This document shows positions 1 to 5,379 of a DNA stretch of 9,395 nucleotides, in pieces. Position 1 is the stretch's first letter. Each line of letters opens with the position of its first letter. Source of the stretch: Alangreenwoodia sp964438605 (GTDB taxonomy: Bacteria > Bacillota > Clostridia > Peptostreptococcales > Anaerovoracaceae). Position numbers and translations under genes: made by a program. The DNA lies in assembly GCA_964438605.1 (NCBI GenBank), contig CAYTKT010000064.1, positions 1-9,395 of the forward strand. Reading direction: 5' to 3'. A model generated the notes under the pieces. It was not told where the DNA came from. It saw only the letters and a program-made list of their open reading frames with translations, and searched no databases.

Positions 1-122
1 TTCGAGGAATTGTCAAGAAGCTCTTTGATCAACAATGTCTTGTCAACATAATAAAATCCGTTTTCTATGATTTCTCTAAAATTCTCCGTGCCAATCGGCA
101 GCGGTCTGTATTCCTTCGCCAT
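1..122 (-). CDS. AAA-ATPase-like / PD-(D/E)XK family protein, N-terminal part (cut by window edge)
   Basis: Only the first 40 codons are present; the gene continues past the left edge. The protein starts MAKEYRPLPIG and continues with TENFREIIENGFYYVDKT and LLIKELLDN. This is the characteristic beginning of the large family of predicted AAA-ATPase-like proteins (Pfam AAA-ATPase_like, usually followed by a C-terminal PD-(D/E)XK nuclease-like domain): LPIG..xF..I...xYYVDKT..I.ELL. The Walker A motif would lie just beyond the edge. The start at 122 is chosen because AAGGAGA (129-135) sits 6 bases upstream; an in-frame ATG at 140 lacks such a site. A consensus promoter lies about 200 bases upstream. 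Members are numerous in Clostridia and Bacteroidetes, often in many copies, and their role is not established. The identification rests on the N-terminal signature alone. Confidence 0.8.
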   Translation of the reverse strand, partial: MAKEYRPLPIGTENFREIIENGFYYVDKTLLIKELLDNSS

Positions 123-330
123 AAAAAATCTCCTTCCCATATCCAGCCGTCTTCAATCTGTACACCTCAGGCATCTCCCTGCTGTCGCCTCTGTTCCATA
201 CGAATCCGTTCCCGCCCCGGTCTATACGTCTCCAACACACCATCTTTCACATCTGGCCTGATTTCGCAGCCGTTTTGGCACAGTTTTGACCTGTGGTTCT
301 TCTTTTCTTTCCGTTTTTATTCTAACTTTT

Positions 331-359
331 ATTATATCCGTTTTCCCGGCCTGTGTCAT
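331..359 (-). promoter_or_regulatory. Sigma-A-type promoter for the AAA-ATPase-like gene
   Basis: Read on the minus strand this is ATGACA (359-354), a 17-base spacer, then a perfect TATAAT (336-331). Transcription would begin near 324, giving a roughly 200-base leader before the ATG at 122. It lies just downstream of the minus-strand terminator at 371-409, so it is placed to restart transcription for the next gene. Confidence 0.65.
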
Positions 360-370
360 CGCTATGCAAT

Positions 371-409
371 AAAAAAACGCTTTCAGCTGTATCAATACAG
401 CCGAAAGCG
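371..409 (-). terminator. Rho-independent terminator, minus strand
   Basis: On the minus strand CGCTTTCGGCTGT (409-397) pairs with ACAGCTGAAAGCG (390-378) with one G-U wobble. The stem can extend inward over GTAT/ATAC, and it is followed directly by seven Ts (377-371). There is no T-tract on the plus strand, so it acts on minus-strand transcripts. It sits 15 bases past the stop of the decayed gene at 424-759 and was presumably that gene's terminator. Confidence 0.85.
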
Positions 410-423
410 GGCTAGATCCGGCC

Positions 424-759
424 TCAGATTATCTGAAAAATTTCCACCAGATCAGATGGCTTTGCCAGTTTGTAATCCGCAAGTCCCGGATCAGTCGCTC
501 CTTATCCCGAAACGTAGCTGTTCGTTTTCATATTCAAATAACCGCAGTGATACTTGCCGGCCAGTTTATTCGTCTTTTTCTTATAACACTCGATGAGAAT
601 ATGAATCTTGCCGGTTAGGACCTTTCGCCGGATAAAGGCCACTTTTCAGTATGTTTTCGGATAAAACCGCGCTTCTATCTCCGAAACCCGCTTTGCTTCA
701 ATCAGAACACGGTCAAGCATCCTCATCGACACCCGTTGGACACTGCGCTGCTGTGACTT
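424..759 (-). pseudogene. Decayed coding sequence of unknown family
   Basis: One minus-strand reading frame from 759 to the TGA at 426-424 reads like protein but contains two in-frame stops. The pieces are MLDRVLIEAKRVSEIEARF...PKTY, stop, KVAFIRRKVLTGKIHILIE..., AGKYHCGYLNMKTNSYVSG, stop, then TDPGLADYKLAKPSDLVEI and FQII. The composition is coherent, with balanced charged and hydrophobic residues, and the frame ends 15 bases before a strong terminator, as expected of a former gene. I do not recognise the family. The same frame carries the IS30-like fragment upstream, but the two parts need not have belonged to one gene. There is no obvious start codon with a ribosome binding site. Confidence 0.5.
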
Positions 760-983
760 TCAAGGGAGCAAGCATTTTCTCCGCTTCCTTCGGCTGGGAT
801 TCGAGCCGATCACTAGATCGCATTTCCAATGACCGAATTCTTTCCGGGATTCGCTTTCTTCCAGGTGATTCTCAATACTCCGGTCGATGTCTACAACCTG
901 AGGAAATCCGGAACGGTTTTCTTTTTTATTTTTGAAATGCGTTCGCCGGGCGGAACTGACATGATTCGACTGCGAACAGCATT
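760..983 (-). pseudogene. IS30-type transposase fragment
   Basis: The minus-strand frame reads VVDIDRSIENHLEE followed by SESRKEFGHWKCDLVIGS. This matches the conserved IS30-family stretch RSIE.RP.EV..R.EFGHWE.D.V.G, which opens the DDE catalytic region; the D of KCDLVIG aligns with the first catalytic Asp. After VIGS the match is lost, and a +2 frame gives PKEAEKMLAPL, suggesting a frameshift. Neither the N-terminal helix-turn-helix nor the rest of the DDE domain is intact, and a stop (TGA, 762-760) closes the frame. About 60 of the usual 320-350 residues are recognisable, so this is a dead remnant. No terminal inverted repeats were found. Confidence 0.65.
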
Positions 984-1344
984 ATACTGGAAATGTGACA
1001 GTCGATGCGGGATGAGGCGCCGGAAAAATTACGATGCGGGAAAGGAACATGCGGTGTACAAGGACAAGGAAAAAGGCAGGCCAATCATGTATACAGAAAC
1101 CGTAGGGAAATCGGCGGGTTCCAAACAGCAGCGGTTTGTTCTGTGCGGCGCATAAATGTACGGCATGTAAATGTGGGGTGTTCGCGAGGCAGTCTGCGCC
1201 ATCTTTACAGGAATCAGATCAGCAGCATAATGCGCGAGCAGGTATAGAAAAAAGGTATGTGCTGAAGCGGGTGAATGGTATGCAGCAGGGTGCGGGAGAG
1301 ACGACTGGTTCAGATGCCGGGAATGATGATAAGGGGGAATGCGG
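984..1344. other. Gene-poor stretch between IS30 debris and spoIIGA-like gene
   Basis: No convincing gene was seen in about 360 bases. Overlapping open frames exist on the plus strand, but their proteins are rich in Arg, Cys and Gly and read as out-of-frame translation. None has a good ribosome binding site, and the first frames overlap the minus-strand IS30 fragment. A 22-codon frame at 1087-1155 is not supported. No clear promoter or Spo0A box (TGTCGAA) for the downstream gene was found. Confidence 0.5.
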
Positions 1345-2031
1345 TTGACAATTTACGCGGAGTACTTGTTTTTGGAAAATTTTATCGTAGGACTGGGAAT
1401 TCTGAAACTGACAGCGATGGCCTGCGGCAGATGTCCGGGAAAGGCACGACTTGTCGGCGGCGGTGTGATGTGCGGACTTTTTTCGTTTATCATTTTATTT
1501 CCCCTGTCAGGGGTTATGACTTTTTTCTACGAGATCGTTTTCGTGATAGCAGTGATGGCGGCGGTGTTCGCGCTAGCGGACTGCAAGGTGCTGCTGAAAG
1601 CGGGTGTCGTTTTTTACTGTATCAGTTTTGTTTTAGGGGGTTCTACGGTAGCGTTTCTGTTTTTATCAGATTCGGCAGGAACGGTTAATAACGGTTTTGT
1701 TTACATAGGTGCAGCCGGATACTTGGTTGTGCTGGCAGGAGGAACGATAGGAGCGGTGATGTTGATGTCGGTCATGAAATTTATCAAACAGCGCAGCGCG
1801 CAGGCTCCGAAAATTGTAAAGATTTCCATTGAAATGATGGGGAGAACGATGGAATGTATGGGCAGCGAATATGGCAGAGGGATTTTTTATATCGGCGGAA
1901 GTGATGTGCTGCCGCCGCCATTGTCTCCTGAGGAGGAGCGGACACTGACGAAGATGAAATTTATCGGTTCATTTGCTGATTCACCGTGTGGAGGAAATAT
2001 GCGCAGCGGCCCGTCGGGACAGCATATTTGA
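1345..2031 (+). pseudogene. spoIIGA: SpoIIGA-like protein with degenerate protease domain
   Basis: SpoIIGA is the membrane-embedded aspartic protease that activates pro-sigma-E in the mother cell during sporulation. The TTG start at 1345 is chosen because the run AAGGGGG (1331-1337) is 7 bases upstream and the product then starts MTIYAEYLFLENFIVG, like SpoIIGA. An ATG at 1339 would overlap that site. About five hydrophobic segments fill residues 1-150. The segment ARLVGGGVMCGLFSF with FPLSG after it aligns with RLVGGAFIGSS...FTPFS of B. subtilis SpoIIGA, and FVLGG aligns with FLMGG. Strand IVKISIEMMGRTMECMG matches the start of the protease domain, but the catalytic DSGN/DTGN segment that should follow is absent. 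The frame ends at 228 residues (about 309 in B. subtilis) with an unrelated Gly/Ser/Pro-rich tail. No sigE follows. It is probably a dead paralogue; a divergent membrane protein is the alternative. Confidence 0.6.
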
Positions 2032-2066
2032 ACTGCTGATTTTAGCTTGATGTATGGAAAATCTTA

Positions 2067-2094
2067 TTGCGAAGTTATTTTTTGTGAGTATAAT
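2067..2094 (+). promoter_or_regulatory. Sigma-A-type promoter upstream of the PepSY gene
   Basis: TTGCGA (2067-2072), a 16-base spacer, and a perfect TATAAT (2089-2094). Transcription would start near 2101, almost 400 bases before the PepSY-protein start, so the transcript would carry a long leader with the small frame at 2221 and the hairpin at 2285. A closer promoter was not found; TTGACA at 2449 has no matching -10. Confidence 0.5.
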
Positions 2095-2220
2095 AAAATG
2101 CATGGAGGTATGTTTCCGTTTCCCCCTTCGTAATATGATAAAGGAAGGTAAGACATTTTGGGCGCGGCAGAGTTATTTCATGCCCCATAGAAATGAGGGA
2201 ATGTATTGAGAAGGAGCAGT

Positions 2221-2286
2221 GTGAAATCATTTATAAAAAACTTTCCTCTTGAATCATTCTATTTATGTTTCACGAATCTCTGTTAA
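2221..2286 (+). CDS. Possible 21-residue small protein
   Basis: A GTG start follows AAGGAG (2211-2216) by 4 bases, and the frame encodes a 21-residue peptide (M K S F I K N F P L E S F ...) ending in TAA at 2284-2286. The support is one well-formed ribosome binding site with short spacing and a position downstream of a consensus promoter. The composition is not distinctive and no family is recognised. Chance occurrence is quite possible. Confidence 0.2.
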   Translation: MKSFIKNFPLESFYLCFTNLC

Positions 2287-2307
2287 GCCTGAAATGAACA
2301 GGCTTTT
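2285..2307 (+). terminator. Weak hairpin, possible terminator or attenuator
   Basis: AAGCCTG (2285-2291) pairs perfectly with CAGGCTT (2299-2305) around a 7-base loop, AAATGAA. Only TTTT (2304-2307) follows, partly inside the stem, so termination would be weak. It overlaps the stop of the small frame at 2221-2286. Confidence 0.35.
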
Positions 2308-2483
2308 AGCCCAGACTGGACAGAAATTTGGAGACAAAATAATTACCAGCTAAGAGGACAAAGGAGAGGGTCAATGCTTTCCAAACATCAGACGACCCGA
2401 TCCAAGCACTCATTCTGCTTGATTTGAGTGATTAGGCAAGTGATTGACTTGACACTACCTGAGAAGAAATGGAGGATAAAGGA

Positions 2484-3176
2484 ATGAAAAAACCGATAAA
2501 AATTGTGTTGGTTATAGTCATCGTGATTGTAATTGTTGCGGTTGGAGTAGGTGCTTATGTGTTATCGCAAAGGGATGAAGCAGAAGCGGCAGCGCTCAGA
2601 CATGCGGGACTGGAGGAATCGCAAGTCAACGGGCTGCACAGTAATTTAGAGATCGACGGGTTGTCTTTTGTATATGATGTTTCGTTTTTTACACAGGATG
2701 CTCAAGATACTCAATATGAATATGAGGTCAGTGCGTTTGGACATCAGATTAGAAAGTTTGACAAGGACGTCAACGATAGTGGCGTGTCGGTAGGAACGGG
2801 CACTCAGGACGGCCAAACGACTGAACCGGGAGCAACTGGAACAGGCGGGACTGTCGGAGATGGCAGTCAGTCCGGTTCAAACGGCCAGGCAGGAGGAAAT
2901 GACGGCGCATCGGCGGGTGGAAGCAGTGTCCAGAGCGGAACGCAGTCTGCACCTACGGCTGCGCCTGTAATCAGTGAGGCAGATGCGAAGGCGACCGTTT
3001 TACAGCAGGCGGGTCTGCAGGAAGCTGATATTTCGAGGTATCAATCAAAGTTGGACTATGAAGATGGAGTTCAGGTTTATGAGATCACTTTTTTTGCCGG
3101 CGGGTATGAATACGACTATGAAGTCAGCGCTTCGAGTGGAGAAATTTTGAAGTATGACAAGGAGCGTGAGCGTTAA
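2484..3176 (+). CDS. Membrane-anchored protein with two PepSY-like domains
   Basis: The protein has 230 residues with the start at 2484 preferred, because GGAGG (2471-2475) lies 8 bases upstream; an in-frame ATG at 2469 would overlap that site. Residues 4-28 are a strongly hydrophobic Ile/Val-rich segment after a Lys-rich start: an uncleaved signal anchor, since there is no lipobox Cys. Two related repeats follow. Residues about 32-97 contain EAAALRHAGLEESQV, VYDVSFF, YEYEVSA and IRKFDKD. Residues about 163-230 contain EADAKATVLQQAGLQEADI, VYEITFF, YDYEVSA and ILKYDKE. The pattern of a helix (A...xxAGL), strand (VYEITF), strand (YDYEVSA) and G.IL.YD.E is that of PepSY domains, known from extracytoplasmic peptidase propeptides and YpeB-like proteins and thought to modulate proteases. 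A Gly/Ser/Thr/Gln-rich linker (about 98-160) separates them. The substrate or partner is unknown. It ends before the strong terminator at 3359. Confidence 0.8.
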   Translation: MKKPIKIVLVIVIVIVIVAVGVGAYVLSQRDEAEAAALRHAGLEESQVNGLHSNLEIDGLSFVYDVSFFTQDAQDTQYEYEVSAFGHQIRKFDKDVNDSGVSVGTGTQDGQTTEPGATGTGGTVGDGSQSGSNGQAGGNDGASAGGSSVQSGTQSAPTAAPVISEADAKATVLQQAGLQEADISRYQSKLDYEDGVQVYEITFFAGGYEYDYEVSASSGEILKYDKERER

Positions 3177-3225
3177 AAGCGGAAAAAAAGGATATACAGG
3201 CGGCAGACATAAAGGTTAAGGAAAA

Positions 3226-3300
3226 ATGAAATACAGTCCGCGTTTGGAATTTCATCTGCAGTCGATTACAGTCGATGATACGAATGCGGTCGATTTGTAA
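3226..3300 (+). CDS. Possible 24-residue small protein after the PepSY gene
   Basis: ATG at 3226, with AAGG (3218-3221) four bases upstream, opens a 24-residue frame, M K Y S P R L E F H L Q S I T V D D T N A V D L, closing with TAA. It lies between the PepSY gene (50 bases earlier) and the terminator at 3359, so it would be on the same transcript. The sequence contains three GTCGAT copies (3261, 3271 and 3289), which makes the region look repetitive rather than strongly coding. No family recognised. Confidence 0.25.
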   Translation: MKYSPRLEFHLQSITVDDTNAVDL

Positions 3301-3358
3301 AAAACTGCCGGACATGAATGTGAATGCTATTTGATTGGTTAATTTAAAGGGAGAAACT

Positions 3359-3406
3359 CGCGCCAGGAAATCAAGGAGTTGATTTCCTGGCGCGTCAGTG
3401 TTTTTT
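3359..3406 (+). terminator. Strong hairpin terminator after the PepSY transcription unit
   Basis: CGCGCCAGGAAATCAA (3359-3374) and TTGATTTCCTGGCGCG (3379-3394) form a perfect 16-bp stem with a GGAG tetraloop. TTTTTT (3401-3406) follows after six bases. The slightly displaced T-tract is unusual, but stem length and symmetry are typical of intrinsic terminators. It ends the transcription unit that includes 2484-3176. Confidence 0.8.
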
Positions 3407-3440
3407 GGAAGAAAACGAAACTGGCATTGTTAATTTTTCT

Positions 3441-3475
3441 TGATCTGGATATTTTAATAAGATCAGTTTTTCTTT
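3441..3475 (+). terminator. Second, AT-rich terminator-like hairpin
   Basis: TGATCT (3441-3446) pairs with AGATCA (3460-3465) across a 13-base loop, followed by GTTTTTCTTT. It is short and weak. It may back up the terminator at 3359 or be fortuitous in AT-rich DNA. Confidence 0.3.
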
Positions 3476-3525
3476 AATATTCTAATATATTATCATTTTA
3501 TCATTATGCAATACGGGTGAAAGAG

Positions 3526-3616
3526 CCGCAACATGGTCGCTGACCAGCCGCAAGAAGGTTTCAGACTGATTGCGGACGATGCGCTTTTTATTCGGCCAAC
3601 TGAAAGAGAAGGTTAG
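3526..3616 (+). other. Leader of the kinase gene: small ORF and alternative stems
   Basis: The 100 bases before the kinase start are GC-richer than the AT-rich DNA before them. They contain a 27-residue frame (3533-3616: M V A D Q P Q E G F R L I A D D A L F I R P T E R E G) ending 3 bases before the kinase ATG, but with no good ribosome binding site. They also contain a 5-bp hairpin TGGTC-GCT-GACCA (3534-3546) and two copies of CCGCAA (3526-3531, 3548-3553), either of which can pair with TTGCGG (3570-3575). This could be a regulatory leader or a remnant of a gene end. No known riboswitch consensus (TPP, THF, cobalamin, T-box) is recognised. Confidence 0.35.
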
Positions 3617-3619
3617 TTT

Positions 3620-4456
3620 ATGTCACATAATAAGCAAAAGAAAATTGCTGTTATAAATGATTTTTCGGGATTCGGACGATGTTCTATCGCAGTATGCCTG
3701 CCAATTATTTCGGCGATGAAGATACAGTGCTGTCCGCTGCCGACATCAATTTTTTCAAATCACACAGGATTTGAGAGTTTCTTTTTCACGGACTGTACGG
3801 ATTATATGGAGGAGTATGCAGAGGAATGGAAGAAGCTAAATCTCAGGTTCCAGGGGATTATGACGGGGTTTCTTGGATCGCATGAACAGATTGAGATTGT
3901 CAGAAATTTTTTGAATGATTTTCACAGCGAAGGGTGTATCGCGCTGGTCGATCCTGTTATGGGCGATTACGGAAAGCTGTACCCGACTTATAGTCAGGCG
4001 TTGGCGAATGACATGAATCAACTCGTTCATTATGCCGATATTCTGACGCCAAATCTGACGGAAGCCTGTATTCTGACAGGTACGGAGTACCGCGAGGATA
4101 TGACGGAGGCGAATCTTTTTAAGATTGCGGAACGGCTTTCTGAGATGGGCCCTGAAAAGATTGTGATTTCCGGACTGTCAGACGGGTGCGATCTGCTGAA
4201 TTATGTGTATCAGCGGGGGCAGGAGCCAGTCATCGTCAGGGAGCACAAGGTAGGCGGATTCCGGTCGGGAACGGGAGATGTCTTTTCGTCAATTATTGCT
4301 GCAGATGCGGTGAACGGGCGGGATTTTTCGGAATCGGTGCGCCACGCGTCCGCGTTTATTGCAAAGACGCTGCGCAGGACGATTGAACTTGACATTCCAA
4401 AGACGGACGGCATCTGTTTTGAAGAATTTTTGTACGAACTTGGCGAGGACGTGTAA
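3620..4456 (+). CDS. pdxY: Pyridoxal/pyridoxamine kinase (PfkB/ribokinase superfamily)
   Basis: The product phosphorylates pyridoxal, pyridoxamine or pyridoxine at the 5' hydroxyl with ATP, in the cytoplasm, as the trapping step of vitamin B6 salvage. It has 278 residues, close to the usual 280-290. Motifs in order: the N-terminal IAVINDFSGFGRCSIAV strand and substrate loop (residues 9-25), PLPTSIFSNHTG (about 39-50), D111-P-V-M-G-D with YGKLY after it (the pyridoxal kinase DPVMGD signature), T143-P-N-LTEACILTG (ribokinase-superfamily TPN..EA..L), and G217-T-G-D220 with VFSSIIAA after it, where D220 is the catalytic base and GTG the anion hole. AAGG (3608-3611) is 8 bases before the ATG. An ECF transporter S component follows, so the pair fits uptake plus phosphorylation. 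Because PdxK and ThiD enzymes overlap in activity, hydroxymethylpyrimidine is a secondary substrate possibility. Confidence 0.9.
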   Translation: MSHNKQKKIAVINDFSGFGRCSIAVCLPIISAMKIQCCPLPTSIFSNHTGFESFFFTDCTDYMEEYAEEWKKLNLRFQGIMTGFLGSHEQIEIVRNFLNDFHSEGCIALVDPVMGDYGKLYPTYSQALANDMNQLVHYADILTPNLTEACILTGTEYREDMTEANLFKIAERLSEMGPEKIVISGLSDGCDLLNYVYQRGQEPVIVREHKVGGFRSGTGDVFSSIIAADAVNGRDFSESVRHASAFIAKTLRRTIELDIPKTDGICFEEFLYELGEDV

Positions 4457-4498
4457 GATTTCATGCAAAATTTCTCTGAAAGCCGGCCCGCATGGATA

Positions 4499-4570
4499 AT
4501 GATTGACTGGAATGAAAGAATGAAGAAGGTTGGATTTGACACGGTTTCGGAGCGAATGAGGAGGAAATAA
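4499..4570 (+). CDS. Possible 23-residue leader frame before the ECF gene
   Basis: ATG at 4499 opens M I D W N E R M K K V G F D T V S E R M R R K and stops with TAA at 4568-4570, one base before the ATG of the ECF subunit; the ribosome binding site of the latter (GAGGAGG) lies inside its last codons. There is no ribosome binding site of its own. Such a layout would allow translational coupling, but chance is equally plausible. Confidence 0.2.
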   Translation: MIDWNERMKKVGFDTVSERMRRK

Positions 4571-4571
4571 G

Positions 4572-5069
4572 ATGTGGGAACGGAAGACGGGAAGGATTGC
4601 TCTGGCGGCTGTTTTTGCGGCTATAATTTATGTTTTTACGGCGTATCTTCATATTCCGCACTGGACGGGATATATTCACATCGGTGATGGTGTACTTTAT
4701 TTAGCGGCAGCGATGCTGCCGAAGGGTTATGCGGCCGCGTCCGGCGCGATTGGCGCAGGACTTGCAGATATCCTTTCCGGGTACGCGATGTGGGCGCCGG
4801 GCACGGTTGTCATTAAGGCGGTGACAGTGTGCTTTTTTACATCGAAAGAGGAGAAGATTATGTGTCCGCGGAATTATCTGGCGCTCCTGCCGTCGCTTGC
4901 GGTCTGCACTGGCGGATATTATGTTTATGAAAGCCTTGTGAGCGGAAACTGGGGCGCGGCTGCGGCGGGAATTCCGGGATATCTGACGCAGTCGGTATTG
5001 AGCGCGGTATTTTTTATTGCCGTAGGTATCAGTCTTGATAAAATGAAAGTAAAAGGCCGGATCGGATGA
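4572..5069 (+). CDS. ECF transporter S component, probably for a B6 vitamer
   Basis: This is a 165-residue integral membrane protein with about five to six hydrophobic segments (residues about 9-25, 37-52, 54-75, 76-92, 105-121 and 138-157). Signatures of small ECF S components are visible: an N-terminal ALAAVFAAIIYVFTAYLHIP helix, IHIGDGVLYLAAAMLPKGYAAA, and IGAGLADILSGYAMWAPGTVVIKA, the A-x-x-D...G...PGT..IK pattern of the HmpT/PdxU-like group (ECF-ribofla_trS/DUF1393). S components bind the vitamin in the membrane and work with a shared EcfT/EcfA/EcfA' module encoded elsewhere. GAGGAGG (4558-4564) is 7 bases before the ATG. The gap to the kinase gene is 115 bases with no terminator, so they are probably one operon. 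Substrate by context: pyridoxine/pyridoxal; hydroxymethylpyrimidine is the alternative. Confidence 0.8.
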   Translation: MWERKTGRIALAAVFAAIIYVFTAYLHIPHWTGYIHIGDGVLYLAAAMLPKGYAAASGAIGAGLADILSGYAMWAPGTVVIKAVTVCFFTSKEEKIMCPRNYLALLPSLAVCTGGYYVYESLVSGNWGAAAAGIPGYLTQSVLSAVFFIAVGISLDKMKVKGRIG

Positions 5070-5356
5070 AGAATAGGAACCAGCGTACAGATGATCGGAG
5101 ATGGCTGGCCGGGCTCAACCGGGAGCGTGACAAACCTTCCTGCGCGGCCAGCGTTATCTGCCGGCGTGTGGTTGGGTTGGCCGGGAATTTGATCGGAAAC
5201 TGCGAAAAAACGGTTGCAGAAAGCGTTTTGGGACCGCAAGCAACACAGGTGGTTGGCTGGCTGATCGTGAATCATGGAAAAACGGGCCGGATGGCGCGAG
5301 GCGCAAAGAAAGCGCCGTATACCGACAGAGGCACGATAAGTATAATTTTATTATAA
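5066..5356 (+). CDS. Unrecognised 96-codon frame overlapping the ECF gene end
   Basis: The start overlaps the stop of the ECF gene as ATGA, the classic coupled arrangement. The 96-residue product starts MKNRNQRTDDRRWLAGLNRE, is basic, has a hydrophobic patch (VVGLAGNLIGN, TQVVGWLIVNHG) and ends in ISIILL. No family is recognised. Against it: the last 15 codons run through an AT-rich, promoter-like segment (TATAAT at 5341), there is no independent ribosome binding site, and the residue mix is only moderately protein-like. It could be a real coupled gene, a remnant, or simply open intergenic DNA. A 5-bp hairpin GGCGC-AAAGAAA-GCGCC (5300-5316) lies within it. Confidence 0.3.
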   Translation: MKNRNQRTDDRRWLAGLNRERDKPSCAASVICRRVVGLAGNLIGNCEKTVAESVLGPQATQVVGWLIVNHGKTGRMARGAKKAPYTDRGTISIILL

Positions 5357-5379
5357 AATACATTTATGAGGTGAAGTTT

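Larger units (their letters stand above)
2032..2483. other. Intergenic stretch with promoter, small hairpin and possible element debris
   Basis: No supported gene was seen in about 450 bases. It contains the promoter at 2067-2094, a marginal 21-codon frame at 2221-2286, a 7-bp hairpin at 2285-2305, and a segment (2310-2460) whose frames look protein-like but are broken on both strands. The string TTGACACTACC at 2449-2459 reminds me of the termini of some Firmicute insertion sequences, but no transposase or partner terminus is visible. Confidence 0.4.

Noticed and set aside
67..261. Plus-strand open frame of 64 codons
   Set aside because: It is antisense to the start of the AAA-ATPase-like gene and its ribosome binding site.
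651..1348. Series of overlapping plus-strand open frames
   Set aside because: Those up to 983 lie opposite the IS30-like fragment; the others are Cys/Arg/Gly-rich, overlap one another in different frames and lack ribosome binding sites.
2449..2470. TTGACA as a -35 element for the PepSY gene
   Set aside because: No -10-like hexamer lies 16-18 bases downstream; that region is the ribosome binding site.
3500..3620. TPP, THF, cobalamin riboswitch or T-box before the kinase gene
   Set aside because: None of the conserved cores (for example CTGAGA with GATCTGGATAATGCC for TPP, or GGGTGGNACCGCG for a T-box) is present.
4210..4542. Minus-strand open frame opposite the kinase C-terminus
   Set aside because: Antisense to the GTGD-containing part of the kinase; no ribosome binding site or family.
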